Shown: positions 61,301-64,000 of the stretch, piece after piece
Position numbering within the stretch: position 1 is the first letter of the stretch
Layout: each line of letters starts with the position of its first letter
NCBI RefSeq assembly: GCF_040183065.1
Contig: NC_091122.1
Coordinates: 158,869,455 to 158,933,454, forward strand
Direction: 5' to 3'
DNA: 64,000 nt
Origin: Periplaneta americana
Lineage: Eukaryota; Arthropoda; Insecta; Blattodea; Blattidae
The notes under the pieces: generated by a model
Database searches by the model: none
Told to the model about the DNA's origin: nothing
What the model saw: only the letters and a program-made list of their open reading frames with translations
Made by a program: the position numbers and the translations under genes

Positions 61301-61392
61301 ATGCGAGGTTTAGGCCTTGTAAGATTTCCAATCGGTGGAAGAGGTTTGTGTGTTACCTCTACTTGCTCCAATGCCACCACATCTTCTTGTCT
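18992..61392 (-). CDS. SETDB1: SETDB1/eggless-type histone H3K9 methyltransferase, 17 exons, 5' end outside window
   Basis: This enzyme transfers methyl groups from S-adenosylmethionine to lysine 9 of histone H3 in the nucleus and silences transposons and genes. Exons, in transcript order: 61213-61392, 57329-57567, 54320-54519, 47541-47743, 44927-44996, 38218-38375, 33959-34107, 33676-33871, 33329-33496, 31056-31198, 29532-29709, 29085-29238, 26535-26682, 26208-26380, 24853-24927, 23081-23238, 18992-19198. All junctions are GT-AG and phases match, giving 932 residues and a TAA stop. Visible domains by residue: tudor repeats 1-260, linker 275-350, MBD about 360-465, pre-SET 466-580, SET first half 585-650, charged insertion 655-830, SET second half 840-915, post-SET 916-932. 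The bifurcated SET domain with an upstream MBD and tudor repeats is diagnostic of SETDB1. The known family is about 1,250-1,300 residues, so roughly 300 N-terminal residues are missing at the window edge. Expression and exact ends are not visible. Confidence 0.95.
19550..19677. repeat. 59-bp tandem duplication
   Basis: A unit containing AATTTTAATGCTCATTTTTC and TTTGCTTTTTTATTCAAAAG occurs twice in tandem with one or two differences. It lies in the last SETDB1 intron. Confidence 0.85.
19678..20940. other. Intron sequence without recognised feature
   Basis: AT-rich sequence with short frames on the minus strand only. I see no terminal repeats, tRNA boxes or conserved protein segments. Confidence 0.4.
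21026..21071 (-). ncRNA. Hammerhead-like ribozyme motif, Penelope copy 1 left
   Basis: The minus strand reads CCAGUU, CUGAUGA, U, stem II GGCU/GGCC with loop GAUAGCA, GAA, a two-pair stem III ACAUGU, U, then AACAAGG. Stem I can pair GUU with AAC and CC with GG. This is the minimal type I layout reported for Penelope-like elements. Confidence 0.6.
21824..21869 (+). ncRNA. Hammerhead-like ribozyme motif, Penelope copy 1 right
   Basis: CCAGUU, CUGAUGA, U, stem II GGCC/GGCC with loop AAUAGCA, GAA, ACAUGU, U, AACAAGG. All core bases are present. Stem III has only two pairs, so activity might require a dimer, as proposed for this class. Confidence 0.65.
22055..22300 (+). repeat. Possible SINE fragment
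   Basis: GGTTCGATCCCCATCTGGGT resembles a tRNA T-arm and B box and is followed by a non-coding body. No complete tRNA-like head or target duplication is seen. Confidence 0.3.
23081..23238 (-). CDS. SETDB1: SETDB1 exon: SET resumes
   Basis: The exon starts with a basic end of the insertion and then encodes [19 protein letters not shown], the resumption of the SET fold. The following NHSC catalytic motif is split by the intron after Asn. Donor is GTAAGT. Confidence 0.95.
23268..23330. repeat. AGT/AGC microsatellite
   Basis: About 20 AGT units with AGC variants, just 5' of SETDB1 exon 23081-23238 on the minus strand. The poly-Leu frame read through it is not a gene. Confidence 0.95.
23618..24399. 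mobile_element. Non-autonomous hAT element with nested SINE
   Basis: Termini are CAGCATTTCTCAAAG and inverted CAGTATTTCTCAACC, the form typical of Charlie-like hATs. Flanks CCATAGAG and CCAAAGAA agree at 6 of 8 bases. A SINE and an AAT microsatellite (24019-24060) lie within. Confidence 0.75.
23685..23940 (-). mobile_element. tRNA-derived SINE with 11-bp target duplication
   Basis: TATTTTATACT is duplicated at 23674-23684 and 23941-23951. On the minus strand a head with CCCAGTCGGCTAAGGCGC and GCGGGTTCGATTCCCGC forms tRNA-like D and T arms, followed by a conserved body and a TTAAATAACC-type end. Relatives lie at 29808-30000 and 48377-48615. Confidence 0.88.
24853..24927 (-). CDS. SETDB1: SETDB1 exon: Ser/Asp-rich part of SET insertion
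   Basis: The exon has 75 nt and encodes [20 protein letters not shown] plus DNEQ. It is assigned by matching phases (2 bases in, 1 base out), by acceptor CACGTAG and donor GTAAGG, and by composition like the neighbouring insertion exons. Confidence 0.78.
25142..26031. mobile_element. TTAA-flanked TIR element, copy 1
   Basis: GGGGAGAGGATGGTATTTTT and its complement are each bordered by TTAA (25138-25141, 26032-26035), as with piggyBac-type insertions. A segment of about 175 bp is tandemly duplicated inside (25681-25855 and 25856-26030). No transposase is seen. Confidence 0.7.
26208..26380 (-). CDS. SETDB1: SETDB1 exon: Arg-Asp repeat in SET insertion
   Basis: The exon encodes about eight Arg-Asp pairs followed by [14 protein letters not shown]. 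The DNA is a six-base tandem repeat of AGAGAC and GGGAC variants, so the block probably arose by repeat expansion inside the coding sequence. Phase and splice sites (acceptor TTCTAG, donor GTAAGT) fit the gene. Confidence 0.82.
26535..26682 (-). CDS. SETDB1: SETDB1 exon: acidic part of SET insertion
   Basis: The exon encodes a low-complexity acidic stretch with six consecutive Glu residues and [16 protein letters not shown]. Such insertions vary widely between species and are probably disordered. Phase 1 to 2, donor GTAATT. Confidence 0.85.
26825..27594. mobile_element. Non-autonomous hAT-like element
   Basis: Termini are TAGGGACAGGACTTTTATGT and inverted TAGGGACTGGATTTTTATGT. Flanks ATTATAAC (26817-26824) and AATATAAC (27595-27602) agree at 7 of 8 bases. 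A decayed LINE fragment is nested inside. Confidence 0.82.
27185..27475 (+). pseudogene. Decayed LINE reverse transcriptase fragment
   Basis: Frames contain SYA, a stop, then [20 protein letters not shown] (a ruined YADD box) and DYKYLGLTI. It is nested in the hAT-like element at 26825-27594. Confidence 0.55.
27890..27961 (+). tRNA. tRNA-Cys(GCA)-like pseudogene or SINE head
   Basis: GTAGCTCAGTGGTAGAG is a D-arm and ACTGCAGATT holds a GCA anticodon in the loop CTGCAGA; AGAGGTCC and TTCGAACCC follow as variable loop and T-arm. The acceptor stem no longer pairs (GGGGTTG against TGTCTCT), so a functional tRNA is unlikely. Confidence 0.5.
28555..28806 (-). mobile_element. tRNA-derived SINE
   Basis: On the minus strand a head with GAGTAACGGTCAGTGTG and GGTTCGAATCCCGG leads into a body with TTTTCCCTCAACCCAATACG. 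Flanks AACACACAATT and AACACATAATT match at 10 of 11 bases. A sister copy lies at 57890-58151. Confidence 0.85.
29085..29238 (-). CDS. SETDB1: SETDB1 exon: end of SET first half and start of insertion
   Basis: The exon encodes [20 protein letters not shown], the family signature just before SET is interrupted. It then turns acidic and Ser-rich, which marks the start of the bifurcating insertion. It ends with one base of a Val codon. Confidence 0.94.
29532..29709 (-). CDS. SETDB1: SETDB1 exon: end of pre-SET and first SET strands
   Basis: The exon encodes [11 protein letters not shown], closing the pre-SET zinc cluster, then [20 protein letters not shown] and [15 protein letters not shown] and YAG belong to the cofactor pocket of SET. 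Phase 2 to 0. Confidence 0.96.
29808..30000 (+). mobile_element. tRNA-derived SINE, partial
   Basis: It contains CACGCAGCTCAGTCGGCAGA, GGGTTACATTCCCGC and a body like that of 23685-23940 (TTTTCCCAACTGTAAGGC). The 3' end is degenerate. Confidence 0.65.
30121..30870. mobile_element. Large foldback of tRNA-like retroposons
   Basis: Two inverted arms, about 30190-30460 and 30575-30850, share a tRNA-like block (loop ACGTAGA) and a long body with CTCTAGTGGCTGCGCTCTGC-like sequence. A further inverted pair of about 78 bp (30122-30203 and 30461-30541) contains CCGAAGTACATATG. The same end sequence occurs in the foldback SINE at 1340-1576. The region could form very long hairpins within the SETDB1 intron. 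Confidence 0.7.
31056..31198 (-). CDS. SETDB1: SETDB1 exon: pre-SET
   Basis: The exon encodes [20 protein letters not shown] and ends YECNA plus two bases of Arg. The CAC and YEC cysteines continue the pre-SET zinc triangle directly after the preceding exon. Confidence 0.95.
31262..31345 (-). repeat. tRNA-like SINE head
   Basis: The minus strand reads GGATAGTTCAGTTGGTTAAA and GGTCCTGGATCGATACCTG, a D-arm and T-arm pair. There is a short T-rich end and no clear body. Confidence 0.5.
31461..31540 (-). other. Exon-like segment in SETDB1 intron, possible poison exon or chance
   Basis: This 80-nt segment has a good acceptor (AAATGCAG) and donor (CAG/GTAACA). It lies between the two pre-SET exons, which already join in phase 0. 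Inclusion would shift the frame and meet an in-frame TAG inside the segment. One other frame is open throughout. It could be a poison cassette exon, a relic, or chance. Confidence 0.25.
31850..32208 (-). mobile_element. tRNA-derived SINE, different family
   Basis: The minus strand begins with GAGTTAGCTCTGTGGTAGCA and GCTCGATTCCCGGCAGG, then a body of about 280 bp containing GGGACGTTAAACTTGGCAGC. The loop CCTCCAG hints at a Gly-type tRNA origin. Confidence 0.6.
32391..33223. mobile_element. TIR element family D, copy 1 (833 bp)
   Basis: It starts AGGTACGGTCACACGTCGCT and ends in the complement. Both ends carry many interleaved AAAGTAGC and GCAGC words in both directions, so the tips can fold on themselves. 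A nearly identical copy lies at 42966-43800. No transposase is present. Confidence 0.85.
33329..33496 (-). CDS. SETDB1: SETDB1 exon: pre-SET
   Basis: The exon has 56 codons and phase 0 at both ends. It encodes VPCVNCVD and then [12 protein letters not shown], whose cysteines bind the first zinc ions of the pre-SET cluster. Donor is CAG/GTGAAT. Confidence 0.95.
33676..33871 (-). CDS. SETDB1: SETDB1 exon: MBD core
   Basis: The exon encodes [20 protein letters not shown] and then [20 protein letters not shown]. This is the core of the MBD, which in SETDB1 proteins is degenerate for methyl-CpG binding. It ends in phase 0. Confidence 0.95.
33959..34107 (-). CDS. SETDB1: SETDB1 exon: start of MBD region
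   Basis: The exon encodes [17 protein letters not shown] and [15 protein letters not shown], the cysteine-containing entry to the methyl-CpG-binding-like domain. It starts in phase 0 and ends with two bases of an Arg codon. Confidence 0.93.
34142..36556. repeat. Four tandem 602-bp units separated by TAA
   Basis: Units are 34142-34743, 34747-35347, 35351-35951 and 35955-36556, each starting CAGTCTTACTAATAAACC and ending in the near-complement TTTATTAGTAAGACCG. TAA lies before, between and after all units, as in TAA-targeting (PIF/Harbinger-type) MITEs. Units 2-4 are nearly identical and unit 1 is more diverged. Confidence 0.9.
36821..37333 (+). pseudogene. Fused open frame: LINE tail plus Penelope-like C-terminus
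   Basis: The 170-codon frame has [20 protein letters not shown] and [12 protein letters not shown], a LINE ORF2 C-terminus, up to about 37026. It continues with no stop into [20 protein letters not shown] and [16 protein letters not shown], the C-terminal end of Penelope-like elements. The join falls at the shared Penelope 5' sequence CATCTTGATTACACAAC. It is most simply a Penelope insertion into a LINE relic that happened to stay open. Confidence 0.6.
37279..37325 (+). ncRNA. Hammerhead-like ribozyme motif, Penelope copy 2
   Basis: CAGUU, CUGAAGA, A, stem II GGUC/GACC with loop AAUAACA, GAA, ACAUGU, U, AACCAGG. Stem II differs from the 21-kb copies on both strands but still pairs. Confidence 0.6.
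37562..37925 (+). pseudogene. LINE reverse transcriptase C-terminus with GAT-repeat tail
   Basis: The frame encodes [34 protein letters not shown], a stop, then [20 protein letters not shown] and [29 protein letters not shown] tail follows. The active site is absent. Confidence 0.75.
38218..38375 (-). CDS. SETDB1: SETDB1 exon: Ser-rich linker
   Basis: The exon encodes a Ser, His and Lys-rich linker that includes [13 protein letters not shown], a conserved patch before the MBD in this family. Phases 1 to 0 fit both neighbours. Acceptor is CATTAG and donor GTATGA. Confidence 0.85.
38864..39045. mobile_element. TIR element family C, short copy (182 bp)
   Basis: It has the same terminal inverted repeat as 8816-9787 and a shared internal block with GCGATAGTAGCGATCCTAGT (minus strand). 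Flanks TTATTAC and GTATTAC suggest a 6-7-bp duplication. It is an internally deleted derivative. Confidence 0.82.
39240..39530 (-). pseudogene. IS630/Tc1-like transposase C-terminal fragment, inverted copy
   Basis: Broken minus-strand frames include [25 protein letters not shown] and [10 protein letters not shown], the catalytic C-terminal half of insect DDE transposases. It abuts the oppositely oriented fragment that follows. Confidence 0.6.
39531..39830 (+). pseudogene. IS630/Tc1-like transposase C-terminal fragment
   Basis: Plus-strand frames include [26 protein letters not shown] and [22 protein letters not shown] is the segment after the last conserved DDE motif. It is a head-to-head partner of 39240-39530, so the pair forms an inverted duplication. 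Confidence 0.6.
39836..40065 (-). mobile_element. tRNA-Tyr-like SINE, copy 1 of a direct pair
   Basis: The minus strand has GTAGCTCAATGGTGAGAGC, loop ACGTAGA between CTTGGT and ACCAAG, and GGGTTCGATCCCCGG. The loop predicts a GTA anticodon. The same unit recurs 331 bp downstream in the same orientation. Confidence 0.7.
40167..40394 (-). mobile_element. tRNA-Tyr-like SINE, copy 2 of a direct pair
   Basis: It matches copy 1 from GAATACATCTGTTATGGTAA through TTAAGTCAACTGC with scattered substitutions. The intervening segment 40066-40166 belongs to the longer repeat unit. Confidence 0.7.
40753..41558. mobile_element. TIR element, 806 bp
   Basis: CATGGATAAATATATAATAG and its near complement form the ends (about 31 bp). 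TAAGAA flanks both sides (40746-40751, 41559-41564). The interior is non-coding and contains AAGATGGC, a YY1-like word, near 40938. Confidence 0.7.
41944..42200. repeat. Inverted repeat of about 36 bp
   Basis: TTGAGGGGTTGGGTGCAAGA near 41950 is matched inverted by CTTGCACCCAGCCCCTCAA near 42178. Most of the overlapping 147-codon frame (41872-42315) lies between these arms; it may be a decayed LINE end, but I cannot assign it. Nothing else is recognised at 42316-42960. Confidence 0.5.
42966..43800. mobile_element. TIR element family D, copy 2 (835 bp)
   Basis: It is collinear with and nearly identical to 32391-33223 apart from a few substitutions and short indels. The right end is GTGTGACCGTACCT. 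It lies in another intron of the same gene. Confidence 0.88.
44033..44677. mobile_element. Candidate TIR element, about 645 bp
   Basis: The left end has GGTATGACTCGACAC and the right end, inverted, AAGGTATGAGTCGACTCGAC. The repeats are short and differ by a five-base step, so this is tentative. Confidence 0.45.
44927..44996 (-). CDS. SETDB1: SETDB1 exon: short linker
   Basis: This 70-nt exon lies between a TTTTACAG acceptor and a GTGAGT donor and encodes [20 protein letters not shown] plus three residues. It is assigned by phase (0 to 1), by its splice sites, and by the match of its VEYTR to the VQYTQ segment of the family. Confidence 0.8.
45149..45889 (-). mobile_element. mariner element with internal deletions
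   Basis: A perfect 25-bp inverted repeat starts AGGTTGGATAAAAAGTAATG, with TA at the left border. Minus-strand pieces, in order, resemble a mariner N-terminus ([20 protein letters not shown]), a piece of the catalytic domain ([17 protein letters not shown], shifted), and the C-terminus ([39 protein letters not shown]). The DNA-binding and most catalytic residues are deleted. Confidence 0.85.
46403..47366 (+). mobile_element. Tigger/pogo element with internal deletion
   Basis: Termini CAGTAAAATCTCAATAAGAC and inverted CAGTAAAACCCCGATAAGAC lie between TA dinucleotides (46401-46402, 47367-47368). It carries one short transposase-derived frame. It lies in the intron between the third and last tudor exons. 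Confidence 0.88.
46868..47140 (+). pseudogene. Tigger/pogo transposase N-terminal CENP-B-like domain
   Basis: ATG at 46868 opens [40 protein letters not shown] and [12 protein letters not shown], the Psq/CENP-B-type helix-turn-helix of pogo transposases. It runs out after 90 codons; the second DNA-binding and DDE domains are deleted. The frame is open and could make a DNA-binding-only peptide. Confidence 0.8.
47541..47743 (-). CDS. SETDB1: SETDB1 exon: last tudor unit
   Basis: The exon encodes [20 protein letters not shown] and then [16 protein letters not shown], the end of the triple tudor region, nearly as conserved as in vertebrates. It ends in phase 0 after ATLKK. Confidence 0.95.
48377..48615 (-). 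mobile_element. tRNA-derived SINE, degenerate
   Basis: The minus strand has GGCATAGCTCAGTTGGTTGG, a damaged B box, and a body like 23685-23940 ending TTAAATAACC. It is the most diverged of the three relatives. Confidence 0.65.
49010..49334 (+). pseudogene. mariner-like transposase C-terminal fragment
   Basis: The frame encodes [40 protein letters not shown] and [17 protein letters not shown]. This is the C-terminal third of a mariner-type transposase; the usual SPDLAPCDF is altered to FPDLSLRKF, so the third acidic residue position is lost. The nearby ends are not recognised. Confidence 0.75.
49340..51180. other. Intron sequence without recognised feature
   Basis: AT-rich sequence with only short non-conserved frames. 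A TGAA tetranucleotide run lies at about 51151-51174, just before the AAT tract. Confidence 0.4.
51193..51275. repeat. AAT microsatellite
   Basis: About 25 AAT units. Three overlapping minus-strand frames (poly-Leu, poly-Tyr, poly-Ile) are translations of this repeat. It merges with the 5' end of the Helitron-like element. Confidence 0.95.
51276..52253 (+). mobile_element. Helitron-like non-autonomous element, copy 1
   Basis: It begins near AATCTGTAGCCGAAATTTTT and ends GGGTATGGCTAG followed by T. CTAG ends and a short hairpin (GTGC/GCAT) just upstream fit Helitrons. Its expected 5' TC is masked by the AAT tract. Copies 2 and 3 share the sequence throughout. Confidence 0.65.
52254..52312. 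repeat. AAT microsatellite
   Basis: About 20 AAT units directly after the CTAG end of the Helitron-like copy. Together with 51193-51275 this suggests insertion into one older AAT tract. Confidence 0.95.
53290..54028. mobile_element. TTAA-flanked TIR element, copy 2
   Basis: Ends read TTAAGGGAACCAGGTAGTGA and inverted TTAAGGGGAGTGGGTAGTGA, with TTAA at 53286-53289 and 54029-54032. It is non-coding. Its first bases resemble the element at 25142-26031, suggesting one superfamily. Confidence 0.65.
54320..54519 (-). CDS. SETDB1: SETDB1 exon: tudor region
   Basis: The exon encodes [18 protein letters not shown] and then [18 protein letters not shown] and [18 protein letters not shown]. These are hallmark SETDB1 segments between tudor units. 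Donor is GTAATA, and one base carries over into the next exon. Confidence 0.95.
54996..55044 (-). ncRNA. Hammerhead-like ribozyme motif, Penelope copy 3
   Basis: CCCUAGUU, CUGAAGA, U, stem II GACU/AGUC with loop AACAGUGC, GAA, ACUAAU, C, AACAAAGG. Stem II has a different sequence from the other copies yet pairs fully. Stem III has one mismatch here; the opposite arm (56036-56057) has the paired form ACUAGU. Confidence 0.6.
55322..56051 (-). pseudogene. Penelope-like reverse transcriptase end and GIY-YIG nuclease
   Basis: The upstream frame (to 55713) encodes [20 protein letters not shown] and YRKPTT, the end of the polymerase domain. After a frameshift the second frame (from 55762) encodes [18 protein letters not shown] and then [20 protein letters not shown], the CxxC and GIY-YIG-like core of the endonuclease. 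The combination is unique to Penelope-like retroelements. The polymerase YxDD part is missing. Confidence 0.88.
56306..57060 (-). mobile_element. LINE 3' end with ORF2 C-terminus
   Basis: The minus strand (56764-57054) encodes [20 protein letters not shown] and [10 protein letters not shown], the CCHC-type zinc motif near the end of ORF2 in jockey/I-like elements. The AAC-tailed 3' end lies at 56306-56374. A palindromic segment at 56410-56520 interrupts the interval. Confidence 0.65.
56410..56520. repeat. Triple repeat with hairpin
   Basis: TTTTGAGGTTTTCTGAATCC, its inverse GGATTCGGAACACCTCAAAA, and a third direct copy lie within 110 bp. The first two form a hairpin and the second and third another. 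Confidence 0.75.
57164..57229 (+). repeat. AAC-tailed retroelement 3' end
   Basis: GCAAGAGGTCAAATGACTTT, CGCCTGGCATTAGAAAAC and an AAC run, as at 18735-18802 but with a four-base deletion. Confidence 0.6.
57329..57567 (-). CDS. SETDB1: SETDB1 exon: tudor region
   Basis: The exon runs from phase 0 to phase 2, with donor GTAGGT. It includes [19 protein letters not shown] followed by [11 protein letters not shown], a typical tudor strand pattern. A terminal AG joins the first G of the next exon to make Arg. Confidence 0.92.
57890..58151 (+). mobile_element. tRNA-derived SINE with 12-bp target duplication
   Basis: TACAGATCACAG is duplicated at 57878-57889 and 58152-58163. The head has GAGTAACGGTCAGTGCG and GGGTTCAAATCCCGG; the body is collinear with the minus-strand copy at 28555-28806; the tail is AAATAAAA-rich. 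Confidence 0.92.
58319..58645 (-). mobile_element. Short Penelope-like terminal remnant
   Basis: TAGATCTAGATTCATTTTCC and its inverse (58623-58640 region) enclose about 300 bp with a hammerhead-like motif. No reading frame of the element remains. Assignment rests on the motif and the inverted ends. Confidence 0.5.
58375..58423 (-). ncRNA. Hammerhead-like ribozyme motif with 6-bp stem II
   Basis: CCACUCCA, CUGAAGA, U, stem II GUCUGC/GCAGAC with loop UGCAGUU, GAA, ACGU, C, UGGUAG. Stem I pairs CCA with UGG. The core is complete, and stem II is the longest of the set. Confidence 0.65.
58862..59072. repeat. Tandem duplication of about 105 bp
   Basis: GTCGAAGTATTTTACCCCAA with its surroundings occurs twice in tandem with small differences. 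Confidence 0.8.
59229..59517 (+). other. Unassigned open frame
   Basis: A 78-residue frame (59276-59512) encodes [20 protein letters not shown] and [20 protein letters not shown]. The composition looks protein-like, but I do not recognise a family. It sits antisense inside a SETDB1 intron and could be a retroelement relic or part of an unknown gene. Confidence 0.25.
59665..60262 (+). mobile_element. IS630/Tc1-like element with internal deletion
   Basis: Ends containing AAAAGTCGCTTTCC are inverted and bordered by TA (59663-59664, 60263-60264). The interior encodes [40 protein letters not shown] and a C-terminus, with one TAG. The upstream part, including the helix-turn-helix and first catalytic residues, is deleted. 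Confidence 0.78.
60265..61212. other. Intron sequence without recognised gene
   Basis: A short inverted pair GCGGTATGTT and AACATACCGT (60484 and 60581) stands out. Otherwise there is AT-rich sequence up to the donor of exon 61213-61392. Confidence 0.4.
61213..61392 (-). CDS. SETDB1: SETDB1 exon: start of tudor region
   Basis: The exon encodes 60 residues in phase 0 at both ends, between a CAG acceptor and a GTATGT donor. It contains [20 protein letters not shown], the first beta strands of a tudor fold that read methylated or acetylated H3 in this family. It is the most 5' exon seen; the frame continues upstream only as intron-like sequence. Confidence 0.85.
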
Positions 61393-61587
61393 CTGTTGAA
61401 AATGATTACCATTAAAAGACGATCTTTGTAAGAAAAAACTGCAGAAAAAAAGAATTACAGAATAATTTCTGCAAACAGTAAATAATACCTGAAGGCTCTC
61501 ACAATGTAACAACTGCGAACGCCTCAAATTTCAGACTTCAAAGTTCAATGCTATATTGTTAATCAAAAGTTATTGCAGATATTCTAC

Positions 61588-61690
61588 AACAGAGCCGCCA
61601 TGACAGTCCAATGGCTAGAGTGCTGGACTCATAATCTTGAGGACCTGAGTTCAATCCCCAGCTACCCTCAATTTATGACTAGTGTTGGGC
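61588..61690 (+). repeat. tRNA-like SINE head
   Basis: CAGTCCAATGGCTAGAGTGC, a loop with CAT, and GAGTTCAATCCCCAGC resemble D-arm, anticodon and T-arm. The body to about 61850 is non-coding. Confidence 0.5.
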
Positions 61691-61892
61691 AAGTCTGTGG
61701 TCCAGATTAAAAGAGTAAAGGTTTATATGAATTGCACTGTATATTCTCTATACAAGTTCACTAATTATACAAACTGTTTAATCCTCACAACCTATCAGGT
61801 CTAAAATTGCGTACAACCTACAGAGGTCTTTTCTGACCCCGGACATTTTTTTAAATTTTTAATTAAAGTTTTGTTGTCTTCTTATTATTTTA

Positions 61893-63022
61893 CTAGCCGT
61901 ACCCGTGCGCTCCGCTGTACCCGTTAGAAATAAATATAAAGTAATTACATAATTAAAATAGGATATTTGATCCAGGGGACATTCGTGTATGATAGAAGGA
62001 TAAATCGTTTAATATGTTACTTAATTTAAATTGCATCCAAATAATTAAAATGCGATCATTTTGGTCCAGAGACCACTCATTGGTGCAATGACAATTCCTT
62101 TAACATGTTTCTAATTTTTATTACATGCAACCATAGTTTAATGAACATTGACATCATTTAGATTTAATGTGTATACTTTATTTTACTTGTTATAGGTTTC
62201 CATTGAATTATGGTAATAACTTAATTTTAACCCTTGTTTTCTACGTATTCAGTAAATGGCATTTGGCCCACTATGGTTCTGAACCCTTCAAATAGCTTAA
62301 ATTATATTATATAATATTACATTACATAATATAATATATTATATTATATCAGAAGTTACTGTAATAACATTATAGCATTATGGCTATCTAGAGAAACTAC
62401 ACTTTCCAATGGTGAAATAATAATTAATTATACAAATCGGTTAATTTAGCTTCCGATAGGCTATTACTTCATACAAACACAGAAACATTCTCTGTAGGCT
62501 ATCTTTCATAGCTTTCGATTGTTGCTGTCCAAGGCCCCTTATAGACGAAGTCATTTGTTTTTTATTTCATTATACGGCCTTAGATGGCAGTTATTTTAAT
62601 TTTAAAACTCATTTATCTCATTAAATATCAGTCCTATCAAAATTTTTCAAGGAATAAAACTTATCGCAAATTATTTTTAAAGAAACTTTTGTTATGTAAC
62701 ATTTTTCACAAAAATCAATAATATTTATTTAATTCAGACCCCCTTATAACCCCCCTTTTAAATAATGTATTTTGAATGCCATATAGCCTAAAATCTAAGT
62801 TACAACGAACATAATTTACAGTATATTCCAATTTTCATCGAAATCCGTTCATCCATTTTCACGTAAAAAGGTAACAAACATACAGACAGACATACAAACA
62901 AAAATTTCAAAAAAGCGATTTTCGGTTTCAGGGTGGTTAATTATATATGTTAGGACCAATCATTTTTGGAAAATCGAAAATTACCAGAAAAATTTCGGCT
63001 ACACATTTATTATTAGTAAAGA
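61893..63022 (-). mobile_element. Helitron-like non-autonomous element, copy 2
   Basis: Read on the minus strand it starts TCTTTACTAATAATAAATG (5' TC at 63022) and ends GGGTACGGCTAG at 61893. It lies between an A and a T, the Helitron target. A hairpin-capable GTAC...GCAC segment lies about 10 nt before CTAG. Confidence 0.78.
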
Positions 63023-63345
63023 TATATGTCATATGATGTGTTATATAATTTATTATAATTATATTATATTTATTTATATTACTGTGTTGTTTTTCTCTTT
63101 TATTGAATACAATCAGGTATTCCTTATGACTGAAACTGTATCCAGTACAGAATGTTATTGAAGTAGCATTCATTACAACAATGGGTTTAAGTACCAGCTG
63201 CATACTGTAACGACATCTGGAGCTAGTACTGAGTCATAAGAAAATTTAAATTAACTTCAGATGAACAAAACGAAATAAAATGAGAAGTAGCGCACAGCTT
63301 AGCTGGAGTCTTTTCTGACCCCAAGTCCAAATATTCGAAATTCAA

Positions 63346-64000
63346 TCTATACTAATAATAAATCTGTAGCCAAAATTTTTCTGGTAATTTTCGATTTTCC
63401 AAAAATAATTGGTGTTGATATGTATAATTAACCATCCTGAAACCGAAAATCGCTTTTTTTGAAATTTTTGTTTGTATGTCTGCCTGTCTGTATGTTTGTT
63501 ACTTTTTCACGCGATAATGGCTGAACCGATTTATATGAAAATTGAAATATAAATTAAGTCTGTTATAACTTAGATTTTAGGCTATATGGCATTCAAAATA
63601 CTTTATTTAAAAGGGGGATTATAAGGGGGCTTGAATTAAATAAATCGAAATATCTCCCTTATTATTAATTTTTGTGAAAAATGTTGCATAACAAAAGTTT
63701 CTTTAAAAATGATTTCCGATACGTTTCATTCCAAGCAAAATTTTGATGGGACCAAATTGCACCAAAAACAGATGTTCTCTGAACCAAATGATCATATTTT
63801 AATTATTTGCATGTAATAACAATTAAGAAATATGTTAAAGGAATTATCATTGCACTAAATGAGTGGTCTCTGGACCAAAATGATCGCATTTTAATTATTT
63901 AAATACAATTTAAATTAAGTAACATATTAAACGATTTATCCTTCTATCAAACACGAATGTTCCCTGGACCAGATGTCCTATTTTAATTATGTAATTACTT
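63346..64000 (+). mobile_element. Helitron-like non-autonomous element, copy 3, cut by window end
   Basis: It starts TCTATACTAATAATAAATC after an A and follows copy 1 until the window edge. By comparison with copy 1 about 60 bases including the CTAG end lie outside. It has an internal deletion relative to copies 1 and 2. Confidence 0.78.

Overview
The window looks like an insect nuclear genome that is AT-rich and heavily loaded with transposons. It has small exons with GT-AG introns of kilobase size, mariner, pogo, hAT, Helitron and Penelope-like elements, non-LTR retrotransposon tails and tRNA-derived SINEs. The repeat families resemble those of large cockroach or termite genomes (Blattodea). 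That placement is an impression and is not proven from the sequence.

Only one host gene is clear. It is the 3' three quarters of a SETDB1/eggless-type histone H3K9 methyltransferase on the minus strand, spread over 17 exons from 61392 down to the stop codon at 18992. The exons join in phase throughout (2799 nt, 932 residues plus stop) and give, in order, tudor repeats, a linker, an MBD, a pre-SET zinc region, the first part of SET, a charged insertion with an Arg-Asp repeat, the second part of SET, and post-SET. The first exons, roughly 300 residues by family length, lie beyond position 64000.

The flank at 1-18990 has no recognised host gene. It is a pile of nested transposons: the 3' end of a hAT element with an open transposase frame, a second hAT-like element split by a LINE fragment with a perfect 13-bp target duplication, paired TA-flanked MITEs, three elements carrying broken helix-turn-helix transposase genes, a four-layer nest at 8.7-11.5 kb, and a hAT inside a hAT at 11.5-14.5 kb. 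Several insertions have exact target-site duplications, so their order can be read.

The introns of the methyltransferase gene hold Penelope-like remnants, SINEs, TIR elements, two TTAA-flanked elements, a fourfold tandem 604-bp array, deleted mariner, pogo and IS630-like elements, and three Helitron-like copies. The most interesting signal is a hammerhead-ribozyme-like motif in every Penelope-like remnant. Its core is conserved while its stem II keeps pairing although the sequence differs. The gene that silences transposons in animals is itself about 42 kb long here because of the transposons in its introns.
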